Below are positions 1 to 12,300 of a stretch of 64,000 nucleotides of DNA, piece after piece. Position 1 is the first letter of the stretch. Each line of letters starts with the position of its first letter. Below the pieces are notes generated by a model. That model did no database searches. It had not been told where the DNA came from and worked only from the letters and a program-made list of their open reading frames with translations. Position numbers and translations under genes: made by a program. The DNA is from Watersipora subatra (taxonomy: Eukaryota; Bryozoa; Gymnolaemata; Cheilostomatida; Watersiporidae): assembly GCF_963576615.1 (NCBI RefSeq), contig NC_088711.1, positions 4,588,001 through 4,652,000 on the forward strand, read 5' to 3'.

Positions 1-714
1 GTCATTTTTTTTATGTATGCACCATCTCTCTCTTTTTTCAATAGCAGTATCAATCTTGATGTTTTTATTTAAAAATAATATATATAAACAAATGCCTTTT
101 AAAACCTGTCTCAAATATGAGGGAAAGTAAGTTTGAGCAACTAAACTTAGTGGGTTGAGGAGATTATTATTGGTACAAATAGGGCTGGTGATTTGAGGGG
201 AAAGCGTTTCAACGTTAGCCTATTTGTATTTTAGCTTAAAATTGATTTTTCATTACCCTGGCTTTGGTGTAGGAGCATTGAGAATAAAGCGGGGTATAGT
301 GGACCATGTTCACTGTGCCCCACTTCAAATTGTTCACTGTGCCCCAACCATACCTTGTGAGAGAAAATGAGCTGAATTTTTCACAGCTTCCATCCATTGT
401 TTATGTTGAATATTGAAAAAAGAAGAGAACATTTATGCCTATGTTTGTTTACATTAAGAGATACATACCTATGACAGTGTAATGTATTGGACCATTTTTA
501 GCTTGCATGTCATACATTACTTTTACCATGAAAAATTACATTTTACTCACCTGAGATTTTCCTCTTTTAGCTATCTATTACCAAATAATAAAAGTAAACC
601 CCTGCCATCATTTCCTATGAACTATAACTAGTGTGAAAACACTAAACTGTTTGTATTTCTGAAAAAAGAGGGGTGTTCACTGTGCCCCTATGTCCACTGT
701 GCCCCCGTTACCCC
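1..714 (+). mobile_element. Pogo-like DNA transposon, right part (cut by window edge)
   Basis: Nearly identical to 8302-9015, ending in the same inverted terminus ...CACTGTGCCCCCGTTACCCC followed by TA. Repeated TTCACTGTGCCCC motifs near 305-350 and 675-705 look like subterminal binding sites. The rest of the element lies left of the window. Non-coding here. Confidence 0.8.
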
Positions 715-716
715 TA

Positions 717-3700
717 TTCGTTTACATTCGACACTGTCCAATGAGATCCAATGGAGTACCCTGAAGTTATATGAAACTGATGCTAGGCATATCCGTTCAT
801 TTTTCTAAATTAACCAAAAATGAACTGAAGTGCTTACAAGCGGAAATGGTCAAACAATAGCATTAACAAATGAGATATACATAATCAGCAAAGCAATGCG
901 ACCTGTGATTGTACATTTTACTGTAACTAATCGCAACAACCAAGCAGAGATGGATTGCTGGTGATCAGAAAAAACAGCAGTTTGTGCCGCTTCCCACTCA
1001 GAGCTTGCGTAAAAGATGTTTGTGGATAGCTTAATACTATAAAATTGCTTATGAAATCGCTCAGTCTAAGACTGTCTTTCTATAAGTCTTCTGTCTTTCA
1101 TACTAAGTAGAGTAGTACATAAGTAGAGTAGTACCAAAAGGGAAACCAAAACCGCATAAAATATTAGAGAGTCACTTATCATGACCCATTTTTTACTGAA
1201 GCCAAAGCAAACAATTTTCATGCATAAAGGAGTCGGATTACACCCTACCATAGTAGACTATCGATTGTTTGCATTATCTCGATTTACATAAACAAACAAA
1301 ATGTTCCTAATAAAGTCTGCAAGATGCTTGACGTGATTGTGTAGAACACAAGTACAATAGGAAATCAATGCTAATGTCGTTGAAATCTGACGCGGCAAGA
1401 AAGTCATAGAGAAAATCCATAGTGAACAAAAAACGGTGGGTAGATAGCAAAGCATCATGCAATCTATTGAGAACCTGGCAGGTAGGTACAGCTACGAAAT
1501 GATACCGTCAGAGGCTCCAACACACAGCAGGGTAGAAAGTTGATGGCAGGTGATAGAAGGAGCTAAATAGGCACAGAAATACCATTCACAGAAAACTGTT
1601 CGATACATTGCGCTTGTTCGCGGAAAAAAGCTTTAATTCCATTACCAAATTTTCACAATGTCGGTTGCATTAGTGGTTGCTAGGGTAAGGCCAGACAGCA
1701 CTGCCAAATATGAGAATCAGCACAAGCCTTGTAGCAATCTCGCTATTATCTTTGCTACAAGGCTACTCAGGACATATTAACTAGATGATCCCTAGTGGAC
1801 CCACAATTTGGAAAATTTTCCATAGACTAACAATCCGTTAAATTCTAAGACATTGTAGGTTAGTGTGTCTTAGCTCACTTCTATAGCAACGATATTGTGT
1901 CATGATTTGTACAATCTCTTTCGCCTACCAAAAGTTCCATCTTCTGATCATAAATGTGAATAAAAATACAATACGGACATCGACAGAGTTACATCATAAA
2001 CTAAAGTGCAACGATAAAAATCACTTTTTTGTTCTCAGATGAAGTGATCTACTAGTGGTACATCACCGGATGTAAGCTAGGTGACACCAATCTATTTACT
2101 GACGGGACTGTGTAATAATGGTCTAAGAGTCTTCAAAACAGATACACAAAACTTTCAGCCTATCACATCTAAATAACATAAACTCAAATAACATTTTAAA
2201 ACGATTTGTATGTTAGATCACTAAGTTTTTATAACATTTTGCTTGTTATTTTACAGCTAAATCACTCATCATAATTTGAGCCAAACAGACCAGCATGAGA
2301 CCGCTAATGACTAGCACTGATTAATCAAGCGAAGTCTCACTGCTGCTTCAGTTGCAATATAACACTAGTAGACTCCTACAATATTTCTACAGTGTAGGTA
2401 AGCCTTGTCGAAACACTAATCAACACAGCACGGTGCAGAGAATAAAAATCAGAATGTTATAAAACCACCAACATTACTTTGTGTAAAAGTACCTGTGGTT
2501 TCCCTGTAGTTAGTTACATGGCAGCAAATTGAAAAAAATATTCATTTACATTACTACATCTTAATAAATTTGAATGAACACAATTCGCCTCATTTGTATT
2601 GAACAATTGTTAGTACATGCATTCACTTAATGTTTACAAGCATAATTAAGAGTGATTTATGAGTCCACTGATTTGGTTCAGATGTAGAAATATTTATAAC
2701 ATGTATAACAACATGTTTCTCTCGTGTGATTATGTGCAATTATGTAAGTTAACCTAAAATAAAATGATTTCCCTTGAACTAAGAATAAGCCATTATACAA
2801 TAATCACTGCCTGATATACTCATGTCTGTGAGGTTTATGCATAGTAATGGCTTTTAATTGTTAAGTTTGGAAATGAGTTAGGTCTAAGACTGGGTCACCA
2901 AACTTCCAGTTAGGCCAGGCTATACTCACAAATGCAAATAAACCAATTCTCATATGTTTGTCACACCAAACTACAGTTAGGCGAATGTCTGTCAGTCTGC
3001 AGACTAATTTGCTTTGACAACAAGTTTGTAAACTTGTAAATTTGGATGCCCTTCTAGTCACTGCCAGTGACCCAACCTGCTGTTTACAGGTCAGGCGCGT
3101 GTTCAGTCATTTAACTGAATATGGCTATCCTTAACCTCATTCAATTACTGAAATTATAGCAGCTAGTTTCATTTAAAATTAGTCTAGTCCGCTCAATTTG
3201 AATTCACAAATGGGAGCCTAGCTCTACTTATTTATCTGCAAATGCTCATTTGTATGTCCAGGAACCAAGGTAACCATCGGTATAACTTATGGTATGCATG
3301 TGCTCAAACCTCAATTTCAATTGGACAGTTACTAAAAATTGCAGTGCTTAGTTCAAAAACTAGCACAACTGAGTCACTTGCCTCAAACCGTAGTGTTAAA
3401 GAATAATAGACAGTAACGATAATAATGATTCCTAAATTCTTAATATTTTGATCTGTGGAATAGTTGCATAATCTTGGTGTTAGTGAGAAGTCCACTTTTC
3501 ATTTTAATTCGCTTAAGGTTTCTGTAAGGTAACCTAAGGCTAACATACAATCCTTTACATTTTGAAGTGCTAAACACAGTTCAAATTAGTGCTAGCTGAA
3601 ATTATACTATTTAACATATAAGCATGCATGCAAACAATGTTTTTAACGTTTTGCCACCTCCGTTTTCCCAGCAAGGTGCATGCATTTTAAGTCAGCAAAT

Positions 3701-5553
3701 AGAAACTTATTACCAAGTTGGCGTATCAGTTGCAGTCTTGCAACAAATATTGTCTAACACATTCCTTGTAGATCCCACATCTGCTCAGGAAACAAGATTT
3801 CATAACAGGTAGATAAATACATGCAGATAAGAACATGGTGAATGGCTATTTCTCACGTAACATTTAGGTTTTTATTTCCATAGGTCAAATCAAACTAGCG
3901 CTTCTTGTAAACATATGCCTGAAGCCGATGAATCGATGAGTGTGCTGAATAATAGTGAATGAGAACTTTAGCATGAAAATTTAAAATTTGTAACTATAGT
4001 TGTCACGCGCAACTAAATTCATAAATCTAGTAAAAAATGTTGCTATGTGGAGTCTAGCTTTTCATTTGAAATTATAACAGCTTAAGCAAAAACTGGTGAG
4101 ATGAGCGCATGCCATAATAATATACATTAATAAACATGTTACATGTATGTTAATTTGATTATTCTGGTTTATTATATTGTTTACGAGTTATTTACCGTTG
4201 TTGAGTTCCTTTGGTCACTACGGCTCTCCATTTAGATCCGTGTAACGCAACTTTCAATGTGCGACGTTTACATAATTCAACCAGTAAAAAATCCTAGCGC
4301 TCTTGCTATTACAAACCGGTTGCAAAAATCTCAAGAAACCGAAACGGTGACCCATATGAGTGTTTCCTGTTGCGAATTTATAGCCCTAGCGATATCCTAC
4401 TGCGTATAAAATTATACGGTTTTGTTCTGACGCTGAGTCTACCAAACGGGCCGTGTCAAAACGAAACCATTAAAATCCTTTAAAAGCGTGAAATGACACT
4501 GATAGAGCAAACAACTCCTATAAAAGTATTTAAACTTTGTGACTGTTAGTAATTTAATTATAATTATTCAATAGTGAGTGCTGCTTAAAGATTTAATTAG
4601 TTGTGATTTGCATGACAGAAAATATGCTATTTTAGCATTTATTCAAAGAGTTGGAAATAAATTCAACTTGTGAGTATGGTTCATCTAGAGATAGTTATAG
4701 TTGATTATGAAAAAGTGATGTACATGTCCATAAAACATTGTGAAGGTTGATATGCTATGCCATATTTGATGGTTTTCAGTAAATTCTAATAACAAAAACC
4801 TGTGACAAAAAAATAATTAAACTTTGCAGGTGATACACAGCAGTAAAGGATTTGTCAGTTTGCATATGATCATATTTCATGAGCATTTAACTTGCAATTT
4901 GTTGTCTTGTTTGCTTAATTATCTTACCAAAACAACTTAGTAGTGTATGCATAATGTTTTTAGAAAACAAAACAATTGGACTTGTAGGACACTAACAATG
5001 TTTAAGCACTCAAAGTACATATCTTGAAGATCATTGTGATGCTCTGCACATCAATAGATGGAGGCATAGATGTACTGACAAAGCAATTTATAGTTAAAAT
5101 ATCACAATATGCTTATAATAGATAAAACAGCTACCATACCAACTAGAGCAGTAATGAATAGCATTTAGATAAACTTTTGTTTCCACCAAATGTGATAGCA
5201 AAAAGTAGCAAAAGATAAGAAGGCACTGTAACATGAGTAAACCATTGTCAAGCAAAATGTAATAACAATGTGGGTGTAAGTGTTAACAATGTGGGTGTAA
5301 GTGTTAACTAAAAATGTTTGTAGCTAAAGCGTGCAAAGGCCTTGCAACAATAAGCTCATATAGTGGACAAAAAACGTCCTAAGAACAACTATCAGTTATC
5401 ATAAGCATACCACTGAGCATGTTATATTGAAGAACTATGCATACTAGCAACAGAAATATTAACTGTTAGCAATAAACCAGTAAATAAGAACTTTGTGGGA
5501 CGGATGCTATTAAGGCAATCATACGAATCAAATGACTGTACATGGATGGCTAG
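717..5553. other. 3' flank of LOXHD1-like gene, no gene seen
   Basis: AT-rich. No exon-like frame with a recognisable protein, no long tandem array; only small duplications such as AACAATGTGGGTGTAAGTGT twice at about 5257-5306. Short ORFs here have no domain, codon or splice support. Confidence 0.6.
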
Positions 5554-5559
5554 TTTAAT
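5554..5559 (-). terminator. Candidate polyadenylation hexamer ATTAAA
   Basis: Reading the minus strand, ATTAAA occurs about 200 bases after the stop codon of the LOXHD1-like gene. It is the nearest acceptable hexamer that I see; no transcript evidence, so tentative. Confidence 0.25.
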
Positions 5560-5757
5560 GTAAAACTGTCAAGTACAAATATCTAATAAAATAAATTAAA
5601 AAAAATGTTTCTTGAAGTTTGACACGAGTTATTATGAAATTTGTCTTACACTAAATAAAATTGTAAAAATATATCTTGTTTTCAAGTTTTACTACACTTG
5701 AAACTAGTTTAAATTTAAATTAATAAATAACGTTGTGGCTAGGTAAGACTCATTCTC

Positions 5758-5939
5758 TTAATCACGAGGAAGCAACTCCTTCCATAGCTGACGATCACCT
5801 TTACTGTCGTCCAACCACTGGTCACATGGAAATATATATTTCTTGTTACTAGACAAGTTGGTAACTTCTATTCTTTCTAAGTACCAGCCAGGTCTCCAGC
5901 CTGCGTTGTCATGCTCAACCTTGCACCTTATCAACTCTC
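5758..5939 (-). CDS. LOXHD1: LOXHD1-like exon 44 (PLAT 17, last part, stop)
   Basis: [40 protein letters not shown], ending LLPRD and TAA. The protein stops at the end of PLAT 17 with no C-terminal tail. Acceptor TTTTACAG; entry phase 1 agrees with exon 43 (DL-GELIRC). Confidence 0.92.
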
Positions 5940-6325
5940 CTGTAAAATGTTCATCCAGAAATTGACATAACTGAGCTAAAACTGGACTTGCACAATAAAA
6001 AAAATCATTTTAAGATGCGAATGTAGGTGAAACAACTTTTCACCAGCATGTGCAAGTATACCGGTAATTCCAGTAGCCATTGTGGCATTAGGTACTTGCG
6101 CATCTGCACATCGAATGTGGCTTGCCAAGCATACCGGCAACAATACTGGCAACAATCAACACAAGTGAGTTGTAGAAAAGTGTGCTATTGAGAACAGCTA
6201 ACATCTTGAGGCGAGTGCTCAAACTCCCAGGTCTCAGGTAGGAGACCGAGTTAGAGCAGAAATTATCACCCATATGAGTTAACCGGGGAGAAGAAACAAT
6301 TTTATATATATATATCGTGTGTAGT

Positions 6326-6361
<36 letters not shown>

Positions 6362-9300
6362 GAATACATATCTACCAAATATTTTTATATAAATAAATAT
6401 ATATTAATATCTTATATATAATTATAAGATATATATCTTATATTTTAGATGCTTTCCATAGCAACATGTATGAAAGCACTAAAAAAAGCAAGGTCCATTG
6501 CGTGCTACATTGGACATATAAAACAAAGATTATTCAAATTTGACAAGCAAGATTATTACGCTATAAATTATACTGTTAGCATACTGGTCTATCAGCTCAG
6601 AGTTACATTCAAACAATCAAGTAATTGTCTGAGTTTGCCACAGCACAGCTGCCTATGCTTGCTGTTGCCTGACCGCACAGTACAGCTGCCTATGCTTGCT
6701 ATTGTCTGACCGCACAGTACAGCTGCCTATGCTTGCTATGTCTCTGCCTGACTGCACAGTACAGCTGCTTTTGCTTGCTATGTCTCTGCCTGACCACACA
6801 GTACATCTGCCTATGCTTGCTATCGCCTGATCGCACATTCCTCTTAAGAGAAGCTTTCTATTGAACTGATAAACCTCAGAAGAATTATTTTTATGGAAAA
6901 AGTAAAATTTGCAAAGATCCTAATCTATATACAGTGCCCCCCCCCCCCTCCAGATGATGGCATCTCTGTTTTACAGTTTTTCGCCTTACGATGTTTTTTC
7001 GTCCCCTCCATACGACATTTTTTTCGCCATACGATATCGACAAAAATGTCTATCAAAATTCAAATTTGGTGGTCAATGTGCTGAATACGTTAGAATAACA
7101 AAGATGCCAATATGCTATTTGCCAAAATCCCTCCCACAATGCTTGAAAGAGATGCGATGCTCGCTCTCTCAGTTCAGCATTATTCATTATAAATTATGGT
7201 GAAAATAAAACCGGAAACAGTTAACAAAGATTAAGGGGCTATCGAAATTTTTAATAATACGAGTTTAGTAAAATGCATACTAAAACTTAACTTTAAGGAT
7301 GTGTTTAGTAAATTAAATTCGTTTAAGTTAAATTCAAAGTTTACATTATACATCTGTCTCGAAGTTAACAGCTCTATACGGTACCAACTGTACATAGTAG
7401 TACATTGTAATGTTACATTTCATTGCAGATCATAACCACTCAATAGGCTACACAAAAATTACTGTAGGTAACTATAGTTACTAAGGTTAATATACTATTT
7501 TAATAGGGGTAACGGGAGCACAGTGGGCCGTTTTTGACCTTACTCAAGATTTCCCTGCTCATAGTCGATCAACTAAGTTTAAATTGATAGGAAAGCAAAA
7601 GAAATATGTTCTCTAACATATCTGAAAGCCTTCTGGCTCAATGCCAATCCTTGTAAAAAATAATGCGTATTACATAGGATAAAAATTTTGGACCACTGTG
7701 TCCCATGGCTGGGGTACAGTGGTCCATGACATGGGGTACGCTGGACATCACTTATATTCCGTCATAATGTTATCAAATCACAATGATTTTAATGTGATTA
7801 TTTATCTTTGTGAGCTATATGAAATTTTATTTATTTTTACTGGATAACAAGCAAGCGTGTGACAAGAAAAATCTATGTATTCAGCTAAATGTCACTCTCT
7901 GTGTATTTTCAAGTACCCGTTTATTCAATCTTCCCCAGCACATTCGTTCTCATCCCATCTGGGAGGATAGCTACAATGGTTTTGTTTAGCATAGGCCCGT
8001 GCTAACTTTCTTAGTTGTTTCTCTATCAGCCCTCGATGATGCCTTAAAGCTGTGAGCAGATATTCTTTCAGTAAAAGTTCTTGATGAACTGTAAAAACGG
8101 CTCTATTTGCTTCTTTTTGGAAAAGGACTCAACATTATTCATTCCTTTGTCTTTTGCCTTATTTACATAACGAGTCAAGATAATTCTCAAGATCTTCAGG
8201 TTCTCAGCGACCCTGTGCGCTGCTAGGCCTTCCTCAAGCACCATATTTACGGCAGTCCTAATTTCAGCAGCAGGGGTTCAATTTTTCTCATGGCCGTCAG
8301 CCATTTTCTTATATGTATGCACCATCTCTCTCTCTTTTTTCAATAGCAGTATAAATACTGATGCTTTTATTTAAAAATAACATATATAAACAAATGCCTT
8401 TTAAAACCGGTCTCAAATATGAGGGAAAGTAAGTTTGAGCAACTAAACTTAGTGGGTTGAGGAGATTGTTATTGGTACAAATAGCGCTGGAGATCTGAGG
8501 GAAAAGCGATTCAAAGTTAGCCTATTTGTATTTTAGCTTAAAATTGCCTTTTTATTACCCTTGTTTTGGTATAGGAGCATTGAGAACAAAGCGGGGTATA
8601 GTGAACCATGATCACTGTGCTCCACTTCAAATTGTTTACTGTGCTCCAACCATACCATATGAGAAAAATTGAGCTGAAATTTTCACAGCTTCCATCCATT
8701 GTTTATGTTGAATATTGAAAGAAGAAGAGAAAATTTATGCCTATCTTTGTTCACATTAAGAGATACATACCTATGACAGTGTAATGTATATATTCATTTT
8801 TAGCTTGCATGTCATATATTACTTTTACCATGAAAAATTACATTTTGCTTACCTGAGCTTTTCCTTTTTTAGCTATCTATTACCAAATAATAAAAGTAAA
8901 CCCCTGCCATCATTTCCTATGAACTATAACTGGTGTGACAACACTCAACTAATTGTATCTCTGAAAAAGAGGTGTGTTCACTGTGCCCCTATGTCCGCTG
9001 TGCCCCCGTTACCCCTACTAATTTTTTAACATGTATAGCACGTATATAAAATTTTGATATTGTTTACCTGGGAGTGTTTGCATTAAATAATTACTATAGG
9101 TTTCTATTCCCCACTATACCATATTTTCGCCTTATGATGCCAACACCGGAACTAACTAATGTCATATGGCGGGGTCCACTCTATATAAATATGCCAACAC
9201 CGGAACTAACTAATGTCATATGGCGGGGTCCACTCTATACAAATATGCCAACACCGGAACTAACTAATGCCATATGGCGGGGTCCACTCTATATAAATAT

Positions 9301-12300
9301 GCCAACACCGGAACTAACTAATGTCATATGGCGGGGTCCACTCTATATAAATATGCCAACACCGGAACTAACTAATGTCATATAGCGGGTTCCACTGTAT
9401 ATAAATATGCCAACACCGGAACTAATGTCATATGGCGGGGTCCACTCTATATAAATATGCCAACACCGGAACTAACTAATGTCATATGGCGGGGTCCACT
9501 CTATATAAATATGCCAACACCGGAACTAACTAATGTCATATGGCGGGGTCCACTGTATATAAATATGCCAACACCGGAACTAACTAATGTCATATGGTGG
9601 GGTCTACTGTATATAAATATGCCAACACTGGAACTAACTAATGTCATATGGCCGGGTCCACTTTATATAAATCTCAGTATCCGTTTGTACAGTTATAGCG
9701 ATGAGATTTTAGTAACGAAAAATCAGTTTTGCAGAAAATCCGATCTCGGAACCTCAAGTTCCCGAGGCGTCGTATTGCAACTAAAAAACGTAATCAACTG
9801 AGTATTACAATCAAATAATTGTGAAGATATATGTTACATCAGTTAAAATAAGCATAATGTGAATAAGTATAAGCAATAATATAATGAGCAATAAAAGCAA
9901 GGAATAAGCATAGGTGAATGCCTGACCTTGCACAGGTAACAAAAATAACTTATAAACAGTTGCAGGTAATGTAGCGCAAAGGTAATATAGCAGGTAATGT
10001 TTATACGCTGTTGTTTTTTTACTACTTGTGCAACACAGGGCATTCAGCTAGTATAGCAATATAATTCTAGCTAATTAATCTAAGATAAGCTGTACAGTGA
10101 CTAAAACTAGTCAACTGCATCACACTGACCATAATTACTCACAAGAAGGATATCCATTATATAACAGAGATGTAAAAGATGTAAAAGCTATATTAACAAA
10201 GAATCAATCGGTAAAAAGAGATTTATATTGTTACTTTATACTAGAGACACATGAATGGGAGCGTGAGCTTGCTGCTGCATAGGTTCAGGTGACCCTTATA
10301 TGTTGTAGAGGTGGTGAAAGAGATACACAGCATAACTTACTCCAACTTACACTAGCTGATGGTTAAACTAACTTAACTTATATGATTTTTATATTTAATA
10401 TCTTTTTAGAGATTTTAGTTTTCACTTTTAGCCTTTTTACTTTCACCTATGAAACTTCAATACTTCCATACATTTGGAATGTACAATGTCAAAAATTACT
10501 TTAGGTGTTGAGTAAAATATTTGATAAAATGTTTTTTAAAGTTTTAGTAAGAATTTGCCGGTATAGCAAATACTGCTGTAAATGTTTCATTTGTTGTCAT
10601 GGACAATATTAAGGGCTCCAAGGCATATGATAAGGATTTGCCGGTATAGCAAATACTGCTGTAAATGTTTCATTTGTTGTCATGGACAATATAAAGGGCT
10701 CCAAGGCATATGATAAGGATTTGCCGGTATAGCAAATGCTGCTGTAAGTGTTTCATTTGTTGTCATGGACAATATAAAGGGCTCCAAGGCATATGATAAG
10801 AATTTGCCGGTATAGCAAATGCTGCTGTAAATGTTTCATTTGTTGTCATGGACAATATAAAGGGCTCCAAGGCATATGATAAGGATTTGCCGGTATAGCA
10901 ACTGCTGCTGTAAATGTTTCATTTGTTGTCATGGACAATATAAAGGGCTCCAAGGCATATGATAAGAATTTGCCGGTATAGCAAATGCTGCTGTAAGTGT
11001 TTCATTTGTTGTCATGGACAATATAAAGGGCTCCAAGGCATATGATAAGGATTTGCCGGTATAGCAAATGCTGCTGTAAGTGTTTCATTTGTTGTCATGG
11101 ACAATATAAAGGGCTCCAAGGCATATGATAAGAATTTGCCGGTATAGCAAATGCTGCTGTAAATGTTTCATTTGTTGTCATGGACAATATAAAGGGCTCC
11201 AAGGCATATGATAAGGATTTGCCGGTATAGCAAATACTGCTGTAAATGTTTCATTTGTTGTCATGGACAATATAAAGGGCTCCAAGGCATATGATAAGGA
11301 TGCTTACCTAAATCAAGGGCTTCAATCTCAAACCTGTCTGTCTGTTTCCTTTCAAATAGATCTCTGAACTTCTGAGTGAGCGCTCGTTTTCCTGAATCCC
11401 CGGTAGACCCGAATAACGTTAGGAACACATTAGCATTGGTACCAGCACCTTTTACATCACCAGTGATAACAATCACTTCGTACTTCACAGGAGCCAAGCC
11501 TAAAATTCATGAATAGAGATTTTAGTTGTAGTATTATATATTTCAAATATATTGAGAACGATTGAATTAAATATGATTAATAATCTATGTAATGAAATTT
11601 TGTTTAGTAAAAGTTTATAGCAAAAAACACTAAAAAAAAACTATTCATTTTAGTATGTTGATTTTAGCAAGCAAAATATTTTCGAACTAACATACAAAAC
11701 AAGGGTATGCTACTTACCGTATATGCTCATGTATATGTCAATAGGTATTTCAAGACATAAATTTATTACATTACATTATTACAAGTATTACTAATTTATA
11801 AGTCGACTCCACAATTCTAAAACATTTGGGAATAATTATAACGAATTTTGCTATTCAGAAATGAAAAATATAACTTTCAAAATAAAAATGTTTTTATTCA
11901 ACACAATAGTTTTTCGAAATGTTTTAAATGACGTTTAGGATGACACGCTTACACTATTATTTGTGCAATGACTGCACACTATAATGCGAGTTAAGCATTG
12001 CCTATTTGCCATCACATGTTTGCTACTTCATGTCTAGTTAACAAACAAGAAAGCAATCGGGTGCGTGGCGAGCGGTATTTCTAAATCAAGGTCTCTATTC
12101 TAGATATCCATTTGAAAAACTTCACACAACGTCTTCCCAAATACATTACTTGTTAAATTGAAAACCGGCCCGTGACAGTGCAGTGCAACAATGGCGGCTG
12201 CTATATTATGATTGAGCGTGCCGTCGTAAGCTTGCTTACTGGTAATATATACCGTATTTTCCCTGATATTGATCCAAATAATACCGTAATTATGAGAAGT

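Noticed and set aside
6449..6838. 86-codon plus-strand and 61-codon minus-strand ORFs
   Set aside because: Largely the 36-bp minisatellite; no domain, no splice fit to the host gene.
9137..11301. CRISPR-like regular repeats
   Set aside because: Head-to-tail tandem repeats without unique spacers, in eukaryotic introns.
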